Assembly (NCBI RefSeq): GCF_002295065.1
Contig: NZ_NSGG01000011.1
Location: 62,001-126,000 of the forward strand
Source: Mesorhizobium sp. WSM3859
GTDB lineage: Bacteria > Pseudomonadota > Alphaproteobacteria > Rhizobiales > Rhizobiaceae
Length of the DNA: 64,000 nucleotides
Reading direction: 5' to 3'
Shown here: in pieces, positions 50,924 through 60,237 of the stretch
Numbering within the stretch: the first letter of the stretch is position 1
Layout of the letters: every line of letters starts with the position of its first letter
The notes under the pieces: model-generated
Databases searched by the model: none
Told to the model about the DNA's origin: nothing
What the model saw: only the letters and a program-made list of their open reading frames with translations
Program-made: the position numbers and the translations under genes

Positions 50924-51946
50924 TCAATCGCCCTCGTCCTCGTAGCCCACCAGATGCAGCGGCCTTGCCGCGATCCCCTCCAGCTCGCACCAACGCACCA
51001 GCGCTTCCTCGCGGCCATGCGTGACCCAGATTTCCGCAGCACCCGTTTCCTTGATCGTGATGATCAGCTCGTCCCAGTCGGCGTGGTCGGAAATGATCAG
51101 CGGCAGCTCGACGCCGCCTTGCTTGGCGCGCTGGCGGATGCGCATCCATCCCGAGGCGAAGCAGGAGATCGGGTCCGGGAAACGCCGCGCCCAGCGGTCG
51201 GCGAAGGCGGAAGGCGGCCCGACGACGATGGCGCCGGCGAAGTCGGCTTTGGTCCCGCTCTCCACCGTCCCTGGCTCGAGCCGGCCAAGATCGATCCCCT
51301 GGCTCTGATAATATTCGCTGAGCTTGGCCAGCGCGCCGTGGATGTAGATCGGCTTGTCGTAGCCGGCGTCGCGCAACAGCCGCATCACGCGCTGCGCCTT
51401 GCCGAGCGCGTAGGCGCCGATCAAATGCGAACGTTCGGGAAACTGCGCCGCCGATTTCAGCACCCTCGCGATCTCCTCATGATCCGGCGGATGCCGGAAC
51501 ACCGGCAGGCCAAAGGTCGCCTCGGTGATGAAGACGTCGCACCGGATGGGCTCGAACGGCAGGCAGGTGGCGTCCTTCTGACGCTTGTAGTCGCCGGAGG
51601 CGACGATGCGCATGCCTTTGTATTCGACGCAGATCTGCGCCGAGCCCAGCACATGCCCGGCCGGGTGGAAGGTCACGGCGACGCTGTTTATGTCGAGTGT
51701 TTCGCCTGGCACTGCCGCCTGCGTCTTTCCGGCGAAATCCTCGCCATAGCGCAGCCCCATGATGTCGAGCGTCTCTTGCGTGGCGAGCACCGAGCTATGG
51801 CCGGAGCGCGCATGGTCGGAATGGCCATGCGTGATCAGCGCCCGCTCCACGGGCCGCACCGGATCGATGAAGAAATCGCCGGGCGGGCAATAGAGGCCCT
51901 CCGGCCGGGATTTGAGCAGGTCGCTGGCGCGCATGGCTTTGAACAT
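50924..51946 (-). CDS. Ligase-associated DNA exonuclease (metallo-beta-lactamase fold)
   Basis: A 340-residue protein with the MBL metal motif THGHSDHAR near residue 40, further ligands in FHPAGHVLGSAQI and VASGDYKR, and a beta-CASP-like C-terminal half (THGREEALVRW). It is related to SNM1/Pso2-type nucleases that process crosslinked DNA ends. Its gene precedes the ATP-dependent ligase on the same strand, which is the standard arrangement and implies a joint repair task. Confidence 0.9.
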   Translation of the reverse strand: MFKAMRASDLLKSRPEGLYCPPGDFFIDPVRPVERALITHGHSDHARSGHSSVLATQETLDIMGLRYGEDFAGKTQAAVPGETLDINSVAVTFHPAGHVLGSAQICVEYKGMRIVASGDYKRQKDATCLPFEPIRCDVFITEATFGLPVFRHPPDHEEIARVLKSAAQFPERSHLIGAYALGKAQRVMRLLRDAGYDKPIYIHGALAKLSEYYQSQGIDLGRLEPGTVESGTKADFAGAIVVGPPSAFADRWARRFPDPISCFASGWMRIRQRAKQGGVELPLIISDHADWDELIITIKETGAAEIWVTHGREEALVRWCELEGIAARPLHLVGYEDEGD

Positions 51947-52042
51947 AGTGGCTAAATTTGCTGCGGGAAGCCCGTTGCAAGAGACTGCTGACTCATCTTA
52001 AAGCCAGCCGCCGGCGGCCCCCGCCGGCAGGAAATTTGCGCA

Positions 52043-52984
52043 ATGAAACCGCTTCAGGCCTCGTCCGGTGATTTGAACGCCGACCGTCGCGCCGATTTCG
52101 CCGAGATGCTGCTCGCCTCGGGCGAGCCGGCGCAGGCGGCGGAGCTTCTGCTCGGCGCCCTGGAGCTCGCGCCGCAATGGGCCGCCGGCTGGTTTCGCCT
52201 CGGCGAGATGCAGGAGGCGGCCGGCCTGCCCGACCAGGCCGCGCAGGCCTGGGTGATGGCGCTGAAGCTCGACCCCGCGGATCGCCTTGGCGCCGCGCTC
52301 AAGCTTCAACTGATCGGCAAGGAGCCGGCGGCCCCGGCGCCTCCCAGCGCCTTTGTCGAGACCTTGTTCGATCACTACGCCGACAGTTTCGAGGACTCAC
52401 TTGTCGGGAAGCTGGGCTATCGACTGCCGGACTTCCTCAGCCAGGCCATCCGCAAGGCAAGGCCCGGACGGTTCCGGCTGGCCATCGACCTCGGCTGCGG
52501 CACCGGCCTGATGGGCGAAAGGCTGCGCCCGTTCGTCGACCGGCTGGACGGCTACGACATCTCGGCCGCCATGCTGAGGAAAGCGAAAGCCAAAGGCATC
52601 TACGACCTGCTGGCCAAGGCCGATCTTCAGCGTTTTTCCCACACCGGCGGGCGGGCCGACCTTGTGGTCGCGGCCGACGTGTTCATCTATCTGGGCGCCC
52701 TCGAACGCATCGTCGGCGCGGTCGCAAATATGCTTGCCCAGAATGGAATATTCGCCTTCTCGCTCGAGACGCTTGCCGGCGGCGATTTCGCCCTGCGGCC
52801 GTCACGGCGCTACGCCCATTCCGAGGCCTATGCGCGGCGCGTGCTCTCCGCCAGCGGGCTTGCGGTCCTGTCTCTCGAAAGCATGGTTATCCGGCACGAC
52901 CGGCGTGATCCGGTCGAGGGCCTGGCCATCGTGGCCGGCTTCCCCGCCGCATTTGCCGAGGTGAGCAATCCGGCATCCGCATGA
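52043..52984 (+). CDS. TPR-containing class I SAM methyltransferase
   Basis: A 313-residue protein. Residues ~10-100 form TPR-like helices (FAEMLLASGEPAQAAELLLG, then AAGWFRLGEMQEAAGL). A Rossmann methyltransferase domain follows: motif I AIDLGCGTGLMGERL, motif II YDISAAMLRKAKAKG, and LVVAADVFIYLGAL. The substrate is unknown. It is divergent from the exonuclease gene. Confidence 0.8.
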   Translation: MKPLQASSGDLNADRRADFAEMLLASGEPAQAAELLLGALELAPQWAAGWFRLGEMQEAAGLPDQAAQAWVMALKLDPADRLGAALKLQLIGKEPAAPAPPSAFVETLFDHYADSFEDSLVGKLGYRLPDFLSQAIRKARPGRFRLAIDLGCGTGLMGERLRPFVDRLDGYDISAAMLRKAKAKGIYDLLAKADLQRFSHTGGRADLVVAADVFIYLGALERIVGAVANMLAQNGIFAFSLETLAGGDFALRPSRRYAHSEAYARRVLSASGLAVLSLESMVIRHDRRDPVEGLAIVAGFPAAFAEVSNPASA

Positions 52985-53058
52985 GCCCGACCTTGCTGCG
53001 AAAAAGCCTGAATGGCATGGTCGGGGTGGCTCGGGGCAGACATCACGAGGAGAAATCC

Positions 53059-53445
53059 ATGCGCTGGACCATGGTTGTGTTGGCGTCCTGCCTGACGATC
53101 GCCGGCTGTGTCGGCGGCACGTCGATGGCCGAGCGCCAGGACGAGGATGTCCAATCCTCGTTGCAATATGACGATGTGCCTTGCGATCAATTGCTGGCGC
53201 AGCGCAACCAGCTGGCGCAGCAGAACAATCTGCCGATCACGGCCAAGCCGGGCTTCTCCAATCCGGCGATGGGCTTTGGCCCGTTCACGCCGGATATGCG
53301 CTCCAAGGCGCAGCGCACCAGCAACAAGGCGAGCGGCGAGATCGACGCCATGAACCGCTCGATCGAGCGCCGCGACTGCGGCAAGCCGAAGAAGAAGGAG
53401 ACGTTCGGGCGGCCTGCTTCGAAACCGGCTTCGCCGCCTCAATAA
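53059..53445 (+). CDS. Small lipoprotein
   Basis: A 128-residue protein from ATG 53059, with GAGGAGAA 7 bases upstream; the longer frame to 52981 has no comparable site. The signal peptide ends in the lipobox TIAGC (lipidated Cys ~17). The mature part is hydrophilic, with an AQRNQLAQQNN segment, paired Cys residues (VPCDQ, RRDCGK) and a Lys/Pro-rich tail. It is probably anchored in the outer or inner membrane. The function is not recognised. Its 3' end overlaps the converging dehydrogenase gene by 7 bases. Confidence 0.7.
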   Translation: MRWTMVVLASCLTIAGCVGGTSMAERQDEDVQSSLQYDDVPCDQLLAQRNQLAQQNNLPITAKPGFSNPAMGFGPFTPDMRSKAQRTSNKASGEIDAMNRSIERRDCGKPKKKETFGRPASKPASPPQ

Positions 53446-54380
53446 CCCGCTTCGCGGTCGACCAGGTTTTCGAGCTTTTGGCCGCGCTCGAAGGCAGCCA
53501 TCTGGCGCAGCATGATCGGCACCAGATGGGCCGGGTCCGACGTCGCCGCCGCGTGCGGCGTGACGAACACTTTCGGATGGCTCCACAGCGGGCTGGTCTT
53601 CGGCAGCGGCTCGACCTCGAACACGTCGAGGCTCGCTTCCTTCAGCGTGCCGTCGTCCAGCGCGCGCAATATGTCGGCGTCCTTCTGCAGCCGTCCGCGT
53701 CCGGCATTGATCAGCACCGAGCCGCCGAGGCCATTGCGCTTGCGCAACTCCTTCAGCACGCCGTAGTTGACGATGCCTTTCGTGTCCGGCGTCAGCGGCA
53801 AAAGCACGACGAGGATGTCGGTGGCGTTGAGGAACGGGATCAGCCCGGTCTCGCCGGAATAGGTCGAAACGCCCTTCATCGGCCGCTCGCTGCGTGACCA
53901 GCCGTTGACGGCAAAGCCGAGCGACAACAGCGCCGAGGCCGCGGCACGGCCAAGACTGCCAAGCCCCATGATGCCGACGGAGATGTCTCCGGCCACCCGC
54001 TGCGGCGGCTCGTGCCATATCTTCTTCTGCTGCTGGCCTCGGTAGAGCATGGCCTGGCGATGGTGGTCGAGCACCCGCCAAACGACATATTCGACCATGT
54101 GCTGAGTGAGATTGTCGGCGACGATCTTGACGATCGGCACGTCGGGCAGGCCGGGATCGGCAAAGACGTGGTCGACGCCGGCGCCGATCGAAAAGATGAC
54201 GCGCAGATTGGGCAGCGACGACAAAAGGTTGGGCTTCTGCTTCCACACCACCGCATAGGTGATCGACGGATCGTCGGCGCCATTCGGCTCCAGCACGACC
54301 TCGCGCTCGGCCGAGAGCAACTCATGCCAGCGCTGTGGGTGGATGCCGGTGAGAGCAAGCAGGATTTTGCCTTTTTCCAT
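53439..54380 (-). CDS. D-2-hydroxyacid dehydrogenase, GhrA-like
   Basis: A 313-residue NAD(P)-dependent enzyme. The cofactor motif is GIMGLGSLGRAA. The catalytic residues are Arg in LINAGRGRL, Glu in VFEVEPLP and His in FVTPHAAA. The N-terminal SIGAGVDHVF and the overall length suit the glyoxylate/hydroxypyruvate reductase A subgroup, which reduces glyoxylate or hydroxypyruvate in the cytoplasm. It appears to be a single-gene unit. Confidence 0.85.
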   Translation of the reverse strand: MEKGKILLALTGIHPQRWHELLSAEREVVLEPNGADDPSITYAVVWKQKPNLLSSLPNLRVIFSIGAGVDHVFADPGLPDVPIVKIVADNLTQHMVEYVVWRVLDHHRQAMLYRGQQQKKIWHEPPQRVAGDISVGIMGLGSLGRAAASALLSLGFAVNGWSRSERPMKGVSTYSGETGLIPFLNATDILVVLLPLTPDTKGIVNYGVLKELRKRNGLGGSVLINAGRGRLQKDADILRALDDGTLKEASLDVFEVEPLPKTSPLWSHPKVFVTPHAAATSDPAHLVPIMLRQMAAFERGQKLENLVDREAGY

Positions 54381-54417
54381 TCGCGGATTTTTCTTCCCTG
54401 TTTTGTCGGTCCCGAAA

Positions 54418-54465
54418 CAATTCCGGGAAAAGTGTAGCGGTTTTCCGTCGGGAATTGCGCGAAAT
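54418..54465. repeat. Dispersed palindromic element, copy 2
   Basis: CAATTCCGGGAAAAGTGTAG ... CGGTTTTCC(G)TCGGGAATTG forms an imperfect hairpin. It is the better-preserved relative of 37411-37458. It lies between the yejF 3' end and the dehydrogenase promoter. Confidence 0.65.
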
Positions 54466-54471
54466 AGATAA

Positions 54472-56100
54472 CTATTCGCTGACCACGCCGGTCGGCGCCG
54501 TCTCGATCTTGAAGGCCGCCGCCATCAGCGCCCGCGTGTAGTCGGTCTGAGGGCTGCTGAAGATCTGTTCGGAAGGTCCCGCTTCGACGACCTTGCCATT
54601 GCGCATGACGATGACGTCATTGGCAAGGGCGCGCACGACCTTGAGGTCGTGGCTGATGAAGAGATAGGCGAGATTGTGCTTGGCCTGCAGGTTGCGCAAA
54701 AGATCGACCACCTGCGCCTGCACGCTCATGTCGAGCGCCGAGGTCGGCTCGTCGAGCATGACGAAGCGCGGATTGAGCACCATGGCGCGCGCGATCGCCA
54801 CGCGCTGGCGCTGGCCGCCGGAGAACTCGTGCGGGTAGCGATGGCGCGTTTCGGGATCGAGGCCGACCTCCTTCAGCACGGCGACCACCTTGTCGTCGCG
54901 CTGGTCGGGTGAGAGCTTCGGCTCGTGGATCTTCAAGCCTTCCTCGATGATCTCCGAGACCGACAGGCGTGGGCTGAGCGACCCGAACGGGTCCTGGAAA
55001 ACGATCTGCAATTCGCGCCTGAGCGGCCGCATGGCGCTAAAGGAAAGCTGGTTGATGTCGCGGCCGTTGAAATTGACCGTCCCCGTCGAGGAGATCATGC
55101 GAGCCAGCGCCAGGCCGAGCGTGGTCTTGCCGGATCCGGACTCGCCGACGACGCCGAGCGTCTGGCCGGCCCGCACCGTGACGTCGATGCCGTCCACGGC
55201 CTTCACATGGTCGACGGTCTTGCGGAAGAAGCCCCTTTTGATCGGGAACCAGACCTTGATGTCCTTGCCCGTCATGACGGATTTGGCGCCCGGATCGGCT
55301 GCCGGCGGCTTGCCTTTCGGCTCGGCCGCAAGCAGATGCTTGGTGTAGGCATGCTGCGGATTGGCGAAGATTTCCCTGGTCGGACCGCTCTCGACGATCT
55401 TGCCCTTGGTCATCACGCAGACACGGTCGGCGATCTTCCTGACGATGCCGAGGTCGTGGGTGATGAACAGCATCGACATGCCCTTGCGGCTTTTCAACTC
55501 CGCGAGCAGTTGAAGGATCTGCGCCTGCACGGTGACGTCGAGCGCCGTCGTCGGCTCGTCGGCGATCAAAAGCTCCGGCTCGTTGGCGAGCGCCATGGCG
55601 ATCATCACGCGCTGGCGCTGGCCGCCGGAGAGCTGGTGCGGATAGGCGTCGAGACGTTTTTCCGGCTCACGGATGCCGACCTCGTTGAGCAGCTCCAGCG
55701 TGCGCGCGCGGGCCGGCGCGTCGCGCATGCCTTGATGCAGCTGCAGCACCTCGACGATCTGCTGCTCGACCGTGTGCAGCGGGTTGAGCGAGGTCATTGG
55801 CTCCTGGAAGATCATGGTGATCTTGTTGCCGCGCACCCCGCGCAGCGCCTTCTCGTTCATTGCGAGCAGGTCTTTGCCACTGAACAGGATCTTGCCCGAG
55901 GGATGGCTGGCGGCGGGATAGGGCAGAAGCTTCAGCACCGACAGCGCCGATACCGATTTGCCCGAGCCGGATTCGCCGACCAGGGCAACCGTCTCGCCCT
56001 TGTCAATGTCGAACGAGATATGGTCGACGGCGATGGACTGCTTGCCGCCCTGCGCAAAGGCGACGCTCAGATCCTGGACGGACAGCAGGGCTTCGCTCAT
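54472..56100 (-). CDS. yejF: Peptide ABC importer ATPase, two nucleotide-binding domains (YejF)
   Basis: A 542-residue protein from ATG 56100, which overlaps the yejE stop (ATGA). The open frame back to 56484 lies inside yejE and is ignored. It has two complete ABC domains: Walker A GESGSGKSVSALS (first half) and GESGSGKTTLGLAL (second half), signatures LSGGQRQRV and FSGGQRQRVAIA, and Walker B LLIADEPTTALD and VMLDEPTSALD. It energises import of oligopeptides together with YejB and YejE. It is the last gene of the operon. Confidence 0.92.
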   Translation of the reverse strand: MSEALLSVQDLSVAFAQGGKQSIAVDHISFDIDKGETVALVGESGSGKSVSALSVLKLLPYPAASHPSGKILFSGKDLLAMNEKALRGVRGNKITMIFQEPMTSLNPLHTVEQQIVEVLQLHQGMRDAPARARTLELLNEVGIREPEKRLDAYPHQLSGGQRQRVMIAMALANEPELLIADEPTTALDVTVQAQILQLLAELKSRKGMSMLFITHDLGIVRKIADRVCVMTKGKIVESGPTREIFANPQHAYTKHLLAAEPKGKPPAADPGAKSVMTGKDIKVWFPIKRGFFRKTVDHVKAVDGIDVTVRAGQTLGVVGESGSGKTTLGLALARMISSTGTVNFNGRDINQLSFSAMRPLRRELQIVFQDPFGSLSPRLSVSEIIEEGLKIHEPKLSPDQRDDKVVAVLKEVGLDPETRHRYPHEFSGGQRQRVAIARAMVLNPRFVMLDEPTSALDMSVQAQVVDLLRNLQAKHNLAYLFISHDLKVVRALANDVIVMRNGKVVEAGPSEQIFSSPQTDYTRALMAAAFKIETAPTGVVSE

Positions 56101-57236
56101 TTGAACGTCTTGCGCGGATCGAAGGCGTCGCGCGTCGCCTCGCCGATGAAGACCAGCAGGGACAGCATCAGCGAGATGACGATGAAGCCGGAAATGCCGA
56201 GCCAGGGGGCGTTGAGGTTGCGCTGCGCCTGTTTCAGCAACTCGCCGAGCGAGGCCGAGCCGGGCGGCAGGCCGAAGCCGAGATAGTCGAGCGAGGTCAG
56301 CGTCGAGATCGAGCCTGAGAGCAGGAAGGGCAGGAAGGTCAGCGTCGCCACCATGGCGTTCGGCAACAGGTGCCGGAACATGATGGTAAGGTTTGGCACG
56401 CCGAGCGCGCGCGCCGCGTTGACATATTCGAAGTTGCGGGCGCGCAGGAATTCGGCCCGCACCACGCCAACCAGGGCAACCCACGAGAACAGCAGCATCA
56501 GGCCGAGCAGGATGAAGAAGCCGGGCGGCAGGATGGCCGAGACGATAAGCAGTAGGTAGAGCACCGGGATCGCCGACCAGATCTCGATGAAACGCTGGAA
56601 GAGAAGGTCGGTCCAGCCGCCGAAATAGCCTTGCACCGCGCCGGCCGCGACGCCGATCAGCGATGAGCCGAGCGTCAGGATCAGCCCGAACAGAACCGAG
56701 ATGCGGAAGCCGTAAAGCACGCGCGCCAGCACGTCGCGGGCTTGGTCGTCGGTGCCCAGCCAGTTCCAGTTGCCGACGGTGCAGTTCTCGTCGGCCTCGC
56801 CCTTCGGATACTGGCTGCAGCGCGTCTTCTTGTCGTAAAGCCAGGATGGTTTCGCCGGCGCCGGTTCCGGAATGGCGTTGTTGACCGTCTGATAGGAGTA
56901 ACGGACCGGCGGCCAGATCATCCAGCCATTGGAATTGATCTCGTCCTGGATCACCGGATCGCGATAGTCGGTGACGGCATAGAAACCGCCGAACTTCTCC
57001 TCCGGATAGGCGACCAGGACCGGAAACAGGATCTCGCCCTTGTAGGAGGCGATGATCGGCTTGTCGTTGGCGATCAGTTCAGAAAACAGCGACAGCACGA
57101 ACAGGAGAAGGAAAATCCAGAGCGACCAGTAGCCGCGCCTGTTGGCCTTGAAGTTCTGCAACCGCCGCTGGTTGAGCGGCGACAGGAATGGCCTGCGAGG
57201 CCTGGCCGGCGCGCTTTCGATTGCGGCCTCGGCCAT
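56097..57236 (-). CDS. yejE: Peptide ABC importer permease (YejE)
   Basis: A 379-residue inner-membrane protein with an N-terminal helix (~33-55), a periplasmic loop with WMIWPPVRYSY, and about five C-terminal helices. The permease coupling motif is ARALGVPNLTIMFRHLLPNA (EAA-like). YejE-type proteins carry this long loop between the first two helices. The start overlaps the yejB stop. It forms the channel with YejB. Confidence 0.92.
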   Translation of the reverse strand: MAEAAIESAPARPRRPFLSPLNQRRLQNFKANRRGYWSLWIFLLLFVLSLFSELIANDKPIIASYKGEILFPVLVAYPEEKFGGFYAVTDYRDPVIQDEINSNGWMIWPPVRYSYQTVNNAIPEPAPAKPSWLYDKKTRCSQYPKGEADENCTVGNWNWLGTDDQARDVLARVLYGFRISVLFGLILTLGSSLIGVAAGAVQGYFGGWTDLLFQRFIEIWSAIPVLYLLLIVSAILPPGFFILLGLMLLFSWVALVGVVRAEFLRARNFEYVNAARALGVPNLTIMFRHLLPNAMVATLTFLPFLLSGSISTLTSLDYLGFGLPPGSASLGELLKQAQRNLNAPWLGISGFIVISLMLSLLVFIGEATRDAFDPRKTFK

Positions 57237-58330
57237 CAGATGTCTCTCCGCTCGAAGTCGATGCGCGGATCGACCCAGGTGTAGATCAGGTCGGACAACA
57301 GGCCGACGAACAGGCCAAGCAGGGAGAAGATGTAGAGGGTGGCGAACACCACCGGATAGTCACGGTCGATCACCGATTTGAAGCCGAGCAGGCCGAGGCC
57401 GTCGAGCGAGAAGATGTTCTCGATCAGCAGCGAGCCGGTGAAGAAGGCCGAGATGAAGGCGCCGGGAAAGCCGGCGATGACGATCAGCATGGCGTTTCGG
57501 AAGACGTGGCCATAGAGCACCTTGCCCTCCGACAGGCCCTTGGCGCGCGCCGTCACGACATATTGCTTGCGGATCTCCTCCAGGAAGGAGTTCTTGGTGA
57601 GCAGGGTGGTCGTTGCGAAAGCCGACAGCACCAGCGCCGTCAGAGGCAGCGTCATGTGCCAGAAATAGTCGGCGATCTTGGCGGGCCAGGAGAGTTGATC
57701 CCAATTGTCCGACACGATGCCGCGCAGCGGGAACCAGTCCCAGAACGAACCGCCGGCGAACAGCACCATCAAAAGGATGCCGAACAGGAAGCCGGGAATG
57801 GCATAGCCGACGATGACGACGCCGCTGGTCCAGACGTCGAAGGTCGAGCCGTCCTTCACTGCCTTGCGGATGCCGAGCGGGATCGAGATCAGATAGGATA
57901 AAAGTGTGATCCACAGGCCGATCGAGATGGAGACCGGCATCTTCTCCAGGATCAGGTTCAGCACCGAGATATCGCGGAAATAGCTGTCGCCGAAATCGAA
58001 GCGGATATAGTTCCACAGCATCATGCCGAAGCGCTCGAGCGGCGGCTTGTCGAAGCCGAACTGCTTTTCGAGCTTCTTGATGAATTCGGGGTCGAGCCCC
58101 TGCGCGCCGCGATATTTCGAGCCGACATCGCCGGCAGCGTCGAAATTGGTGCCGCCCGCGTCGCCGCCACCGCCGCCGAGGCGGTCGTTGCCGCCCTGGT
58201 TGGTCAGCCGGGCAATTACCTGCTCGACCGGGCCGCCCGGCGCGAACTGGATGACCGCGAAGGAGATCGCCATGATGCCGAACAGCGTCGGGATCATGAG
58301 AAGAATGCGGCGCAGTATATAGGCGCCCAT
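57236..58330 (-). CDS. yejB: Peptide ABC importer permease (YejB)
   Basis: A 364-residue protein with ATG 58330 as the likely start, as MGAYILRRILLMIPTLFGIM is the usual first helix; a TTG at 58351 is the alternative. About six membrane helices are seen, with a Gly/Asp-rich insertion (~50-70) and the EAA-type loop YVVTARAKGLSEGKVLYGHV. It pairs with YejE in one importer. The gene lies 30 bases after the second binding-protein gene. Confidence 0.9.
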   Translation of the reverse strand: MGAYILRRILLMIPTLFGIMAISFAVIQFAPGGPVEQVIARLTNQGGNDRLGGGGGDAGGTNFDAAGDVGSKYRGAQGLDPEFIKKLEKQFGFDKPPLERFGMMLWNYIRFDFGDSYFRDISVLNLILEKMPVSISIGLWITLLSYLISIPLGIRKAVKDGSTFDVWTSGVVIVGYAIPGFLFGILLMVLFAGGSFWDWFPLRGIVSDNWDQLSWPAKIADYFWHMTLPLTALVLSAFATTTLLTKNSFLEEIRKQYVVTARAKGLSEGKVLYGHVFRNAMLIVIAGFPGAFISAFFTGSLLIENIFSLDGLGLLGFKSVIDRDYPVVFATLYIFSLLGLFVGLLSDLIYTWVDPRIDFERRDI

Positions 58331-58360
58331 CAGGCGTCCGGCTCCGCGCAAACGTTCATG

Positions 58361-60223
58361 TCAGGCTTTGCCAATCTTTGCCGCCTTGCCTTTGTCGAAC
58401 CACCACAGCGCCTCGACCGGAAAGCCGAAATCGGGCTTCTGTTCGGGGAAGCCGAACATGTCCCAATAGGCGCTTCGGTGATTCGCCAGATACCAACTTG
58501 GAATCCAATCGCGTCGCGCGCGCAAGGCCCGGTCCAACGCGCGCATGGCAGCGGTGAGGCTTTCACGGTCCTTGGCGGCGCCGACGGCATCGATCAGCGC
58601 ATCGACGGCCGGGCTTGCGATGCCCGACAGGTTGCGCGAGCCCGATATTGCGGCGCTGCGCGAGTGGAAGAAGATTTCCAGGTCGTCGCGGGTCGGCGTG
58701 GCGCTGAAATTGAAGGCGGCCGACAGCAGATCGAAATCGAATGTCGATTGCCTGAGCTGGTACTGCGCAGAATCCACCAGGCGGATCGAGCCATCGATGC
58801 CGATGGCCTTCATGTTGGCGACCCAGGGCGAATAGACCTGCACGAAGGTTTCGTCGTCGACCAGGAATTCGGCGGTCAGCCGGCCGCCCTTGTCATTGAG
58901 CACGAAATCGCCGGAGCGCTTCCAGCCGGCCTCGGCGAGCAGCTTCAGCGCTGCGCTCAGTTGCTTGCGGTCTCGTCCGGATCCGTCCGATGGCGGTTGC
59001 ATCACCGCCTCGCCGAAGGTCTCCGGCGGCAGTTGGTCGCGCAGTGGTTCCAGCAGCGCCAACTCCTGCGGCGTTGGCATGCCCGCGGCCCGGAAGTCGG
59101 ATTTCTCGAAGCAGGACTGCGAGCGTTCATAGGAGCCATAGAAGAAGTTGCGCCGCGTCCATTCGAAATCGAAGCAGAGCGCGATCGCCTGCCGCACGCG
59201 CGGGTCCTTGAATTGCTCACGCCGCTGGTTGACCGCGGTGGCCTGCATGGAAGGCGTGGTTTCGGCCGAGAACTCATGCTTGATCACCTTGCCGGCGGTG
59301 AAGGCCGGAAAGTCGTAGGCCGTCGCCCAGACTCGTGACGTGAACTCCTCTCGGTAGAGGATCTCGCCCTTCTTGAAGGCCTCGAATCCGGCCGTGCGAT
59401 CCTGGTAGAACTCGATGCGGATACGTCCGAAATTGTTCTGGCCGCGGTTGACCGGCAGGTCATTGCCCCAATAGTCGGCCACGCGCTCATATTCGATCCA
59501 GGCGCCCGCCGACCAGCGCCCGACCTTGTAGGCGCTTGAGCCGAGCGGCGGATTGAGCTGCGAGGAATCGAACGGGTTGGCCGTGAAGAAGGCTTTCGAA
59601 AGGATCGGAAAAACGACCACGTTGAGGATGGTGCGGGCCGATTGCTTGCCGGAGAATTTGAGCTCGACCGTGTGGGTGTCCTTCGCCACCGCATCATCCA
59701 GATGCGTCAACGACAGTGCGTAGTCCGGATGCCCTTTGTCCTTGAGCAGCTTGTAGGTGAAGGCGACGTCGTCGGCGGTGAGCGGCGTGCCGTCATGGAA
59801 ACGCGCCTGCGGGCGCAGCGAGAAGGTGAAGCTGTTGCGGTCGTCCGAGATCGTGACGCCGTCGGCGATCAGCCCATAGACCGCGTCAGGCTCGTCGAGC
59901 GCCCGCACCATCAAGGAGTCGAAACACATTTCGATGCGCTGCGGGGAATCGCCCTTGGGGACGAAGGAATTCAGCGTGTTGAAGGTCTGCGGGCTCTGGT
60001 TCGCGCCCCAGTTGGGCGGTGAGAAGTTGAAGGTGCCGCCCTTGAGCGCATCGACATTGACATAGTCGAAATGCGTGAAGTCGGGCTTGTATTTAAGGTC
60101 GCCGAAGGCCGACAGGCCGTGCAGCTTGACGCCGGCCGGGATGTCGGCGAAGGCGCGGCCGGGCAGCAGCGCGGCTGCCGTCGCAGCGATGCCGAGCGCC
60201 AGGAAGTCGCGGCGAGGAAGCAT
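58361..60223 (-). CDS. yejA: Peptide ABC importer binding protein with Tat-type signal (YejA-like)
   Basis: A 620-residue periplasmic solute-binding protein. ATG 60223 is preferred because GGAGCGG sits 6 bases upstream; ATG 60238, which overlaps the previous stop, is the alternative. The signal MLPRRDFLALGIAATAAALL contains a twin-arginine motif (RRDFL), so export may be by Tat. The mature protein follows the extended YejA pattern: FTHFDYVNVDALKGGTFNF, then FSLRPQARFHDGTPLTADDV and a C-terminal WDMFGFPEQKPDFGF. It binds oligopeptides for the YejBEF channel. It is the second of two such proteins in tandem. Confidence 0.85.
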   Translation of the reverse strand: MLPRRDFLALGIAATAAALLPGRAFADIPAGVKLHGLSAFGDLKYKPDFTHFDYVNVDALKGGTFNFSPPNWGANQSPQTFNTLNSFVPKGDSPQRIEMCFDSLMVRALDEPDAVYGLIADGVTISDDRNSFTFSLRPQARFHDGTPLTADDVAFTYKLLKDKGHPDYALSLTHLDDAVAKDTHTVELKFSGKQSARTILNVVVFPILSKAFFTANPFDSSQLNPPLGSSAYKVGRWSAGAWIEYERVADYWGNDLPVNRGQNNFGRIRIEFYQDRTAGFEAFKKGEILYREEFTSRVWATAYDFPAFTAGKVIKHEFSAETTPSMQATAVNQRREQFKDPRVRQAIALCFDFEWTRRNFFYGSYERSQSCFEKSDFRAAGMPTPQELALLEPLRDQLPPETFGEAVMQPPSDGSGRDRKQLSAALKLLAEAGWKRSGDFVLNDKGGRLTAEFLVDDETFVQVYSPWVANMKAIGIDGSIRLVDSAQYQLRQSTFDFDLLSAAFNFSATPTRDDLEIFFHSRSAAISGSRNLSGIASPAVDALIDAVGAAKDRESLTAAMRALDRALRARRDWIPSWYLANHRSAYWDMFGFPEQKPDFGFPVEALWWFDKGKAAKIGKA

Positions 60224-60237
60224 AGTCCGCCGCTCCA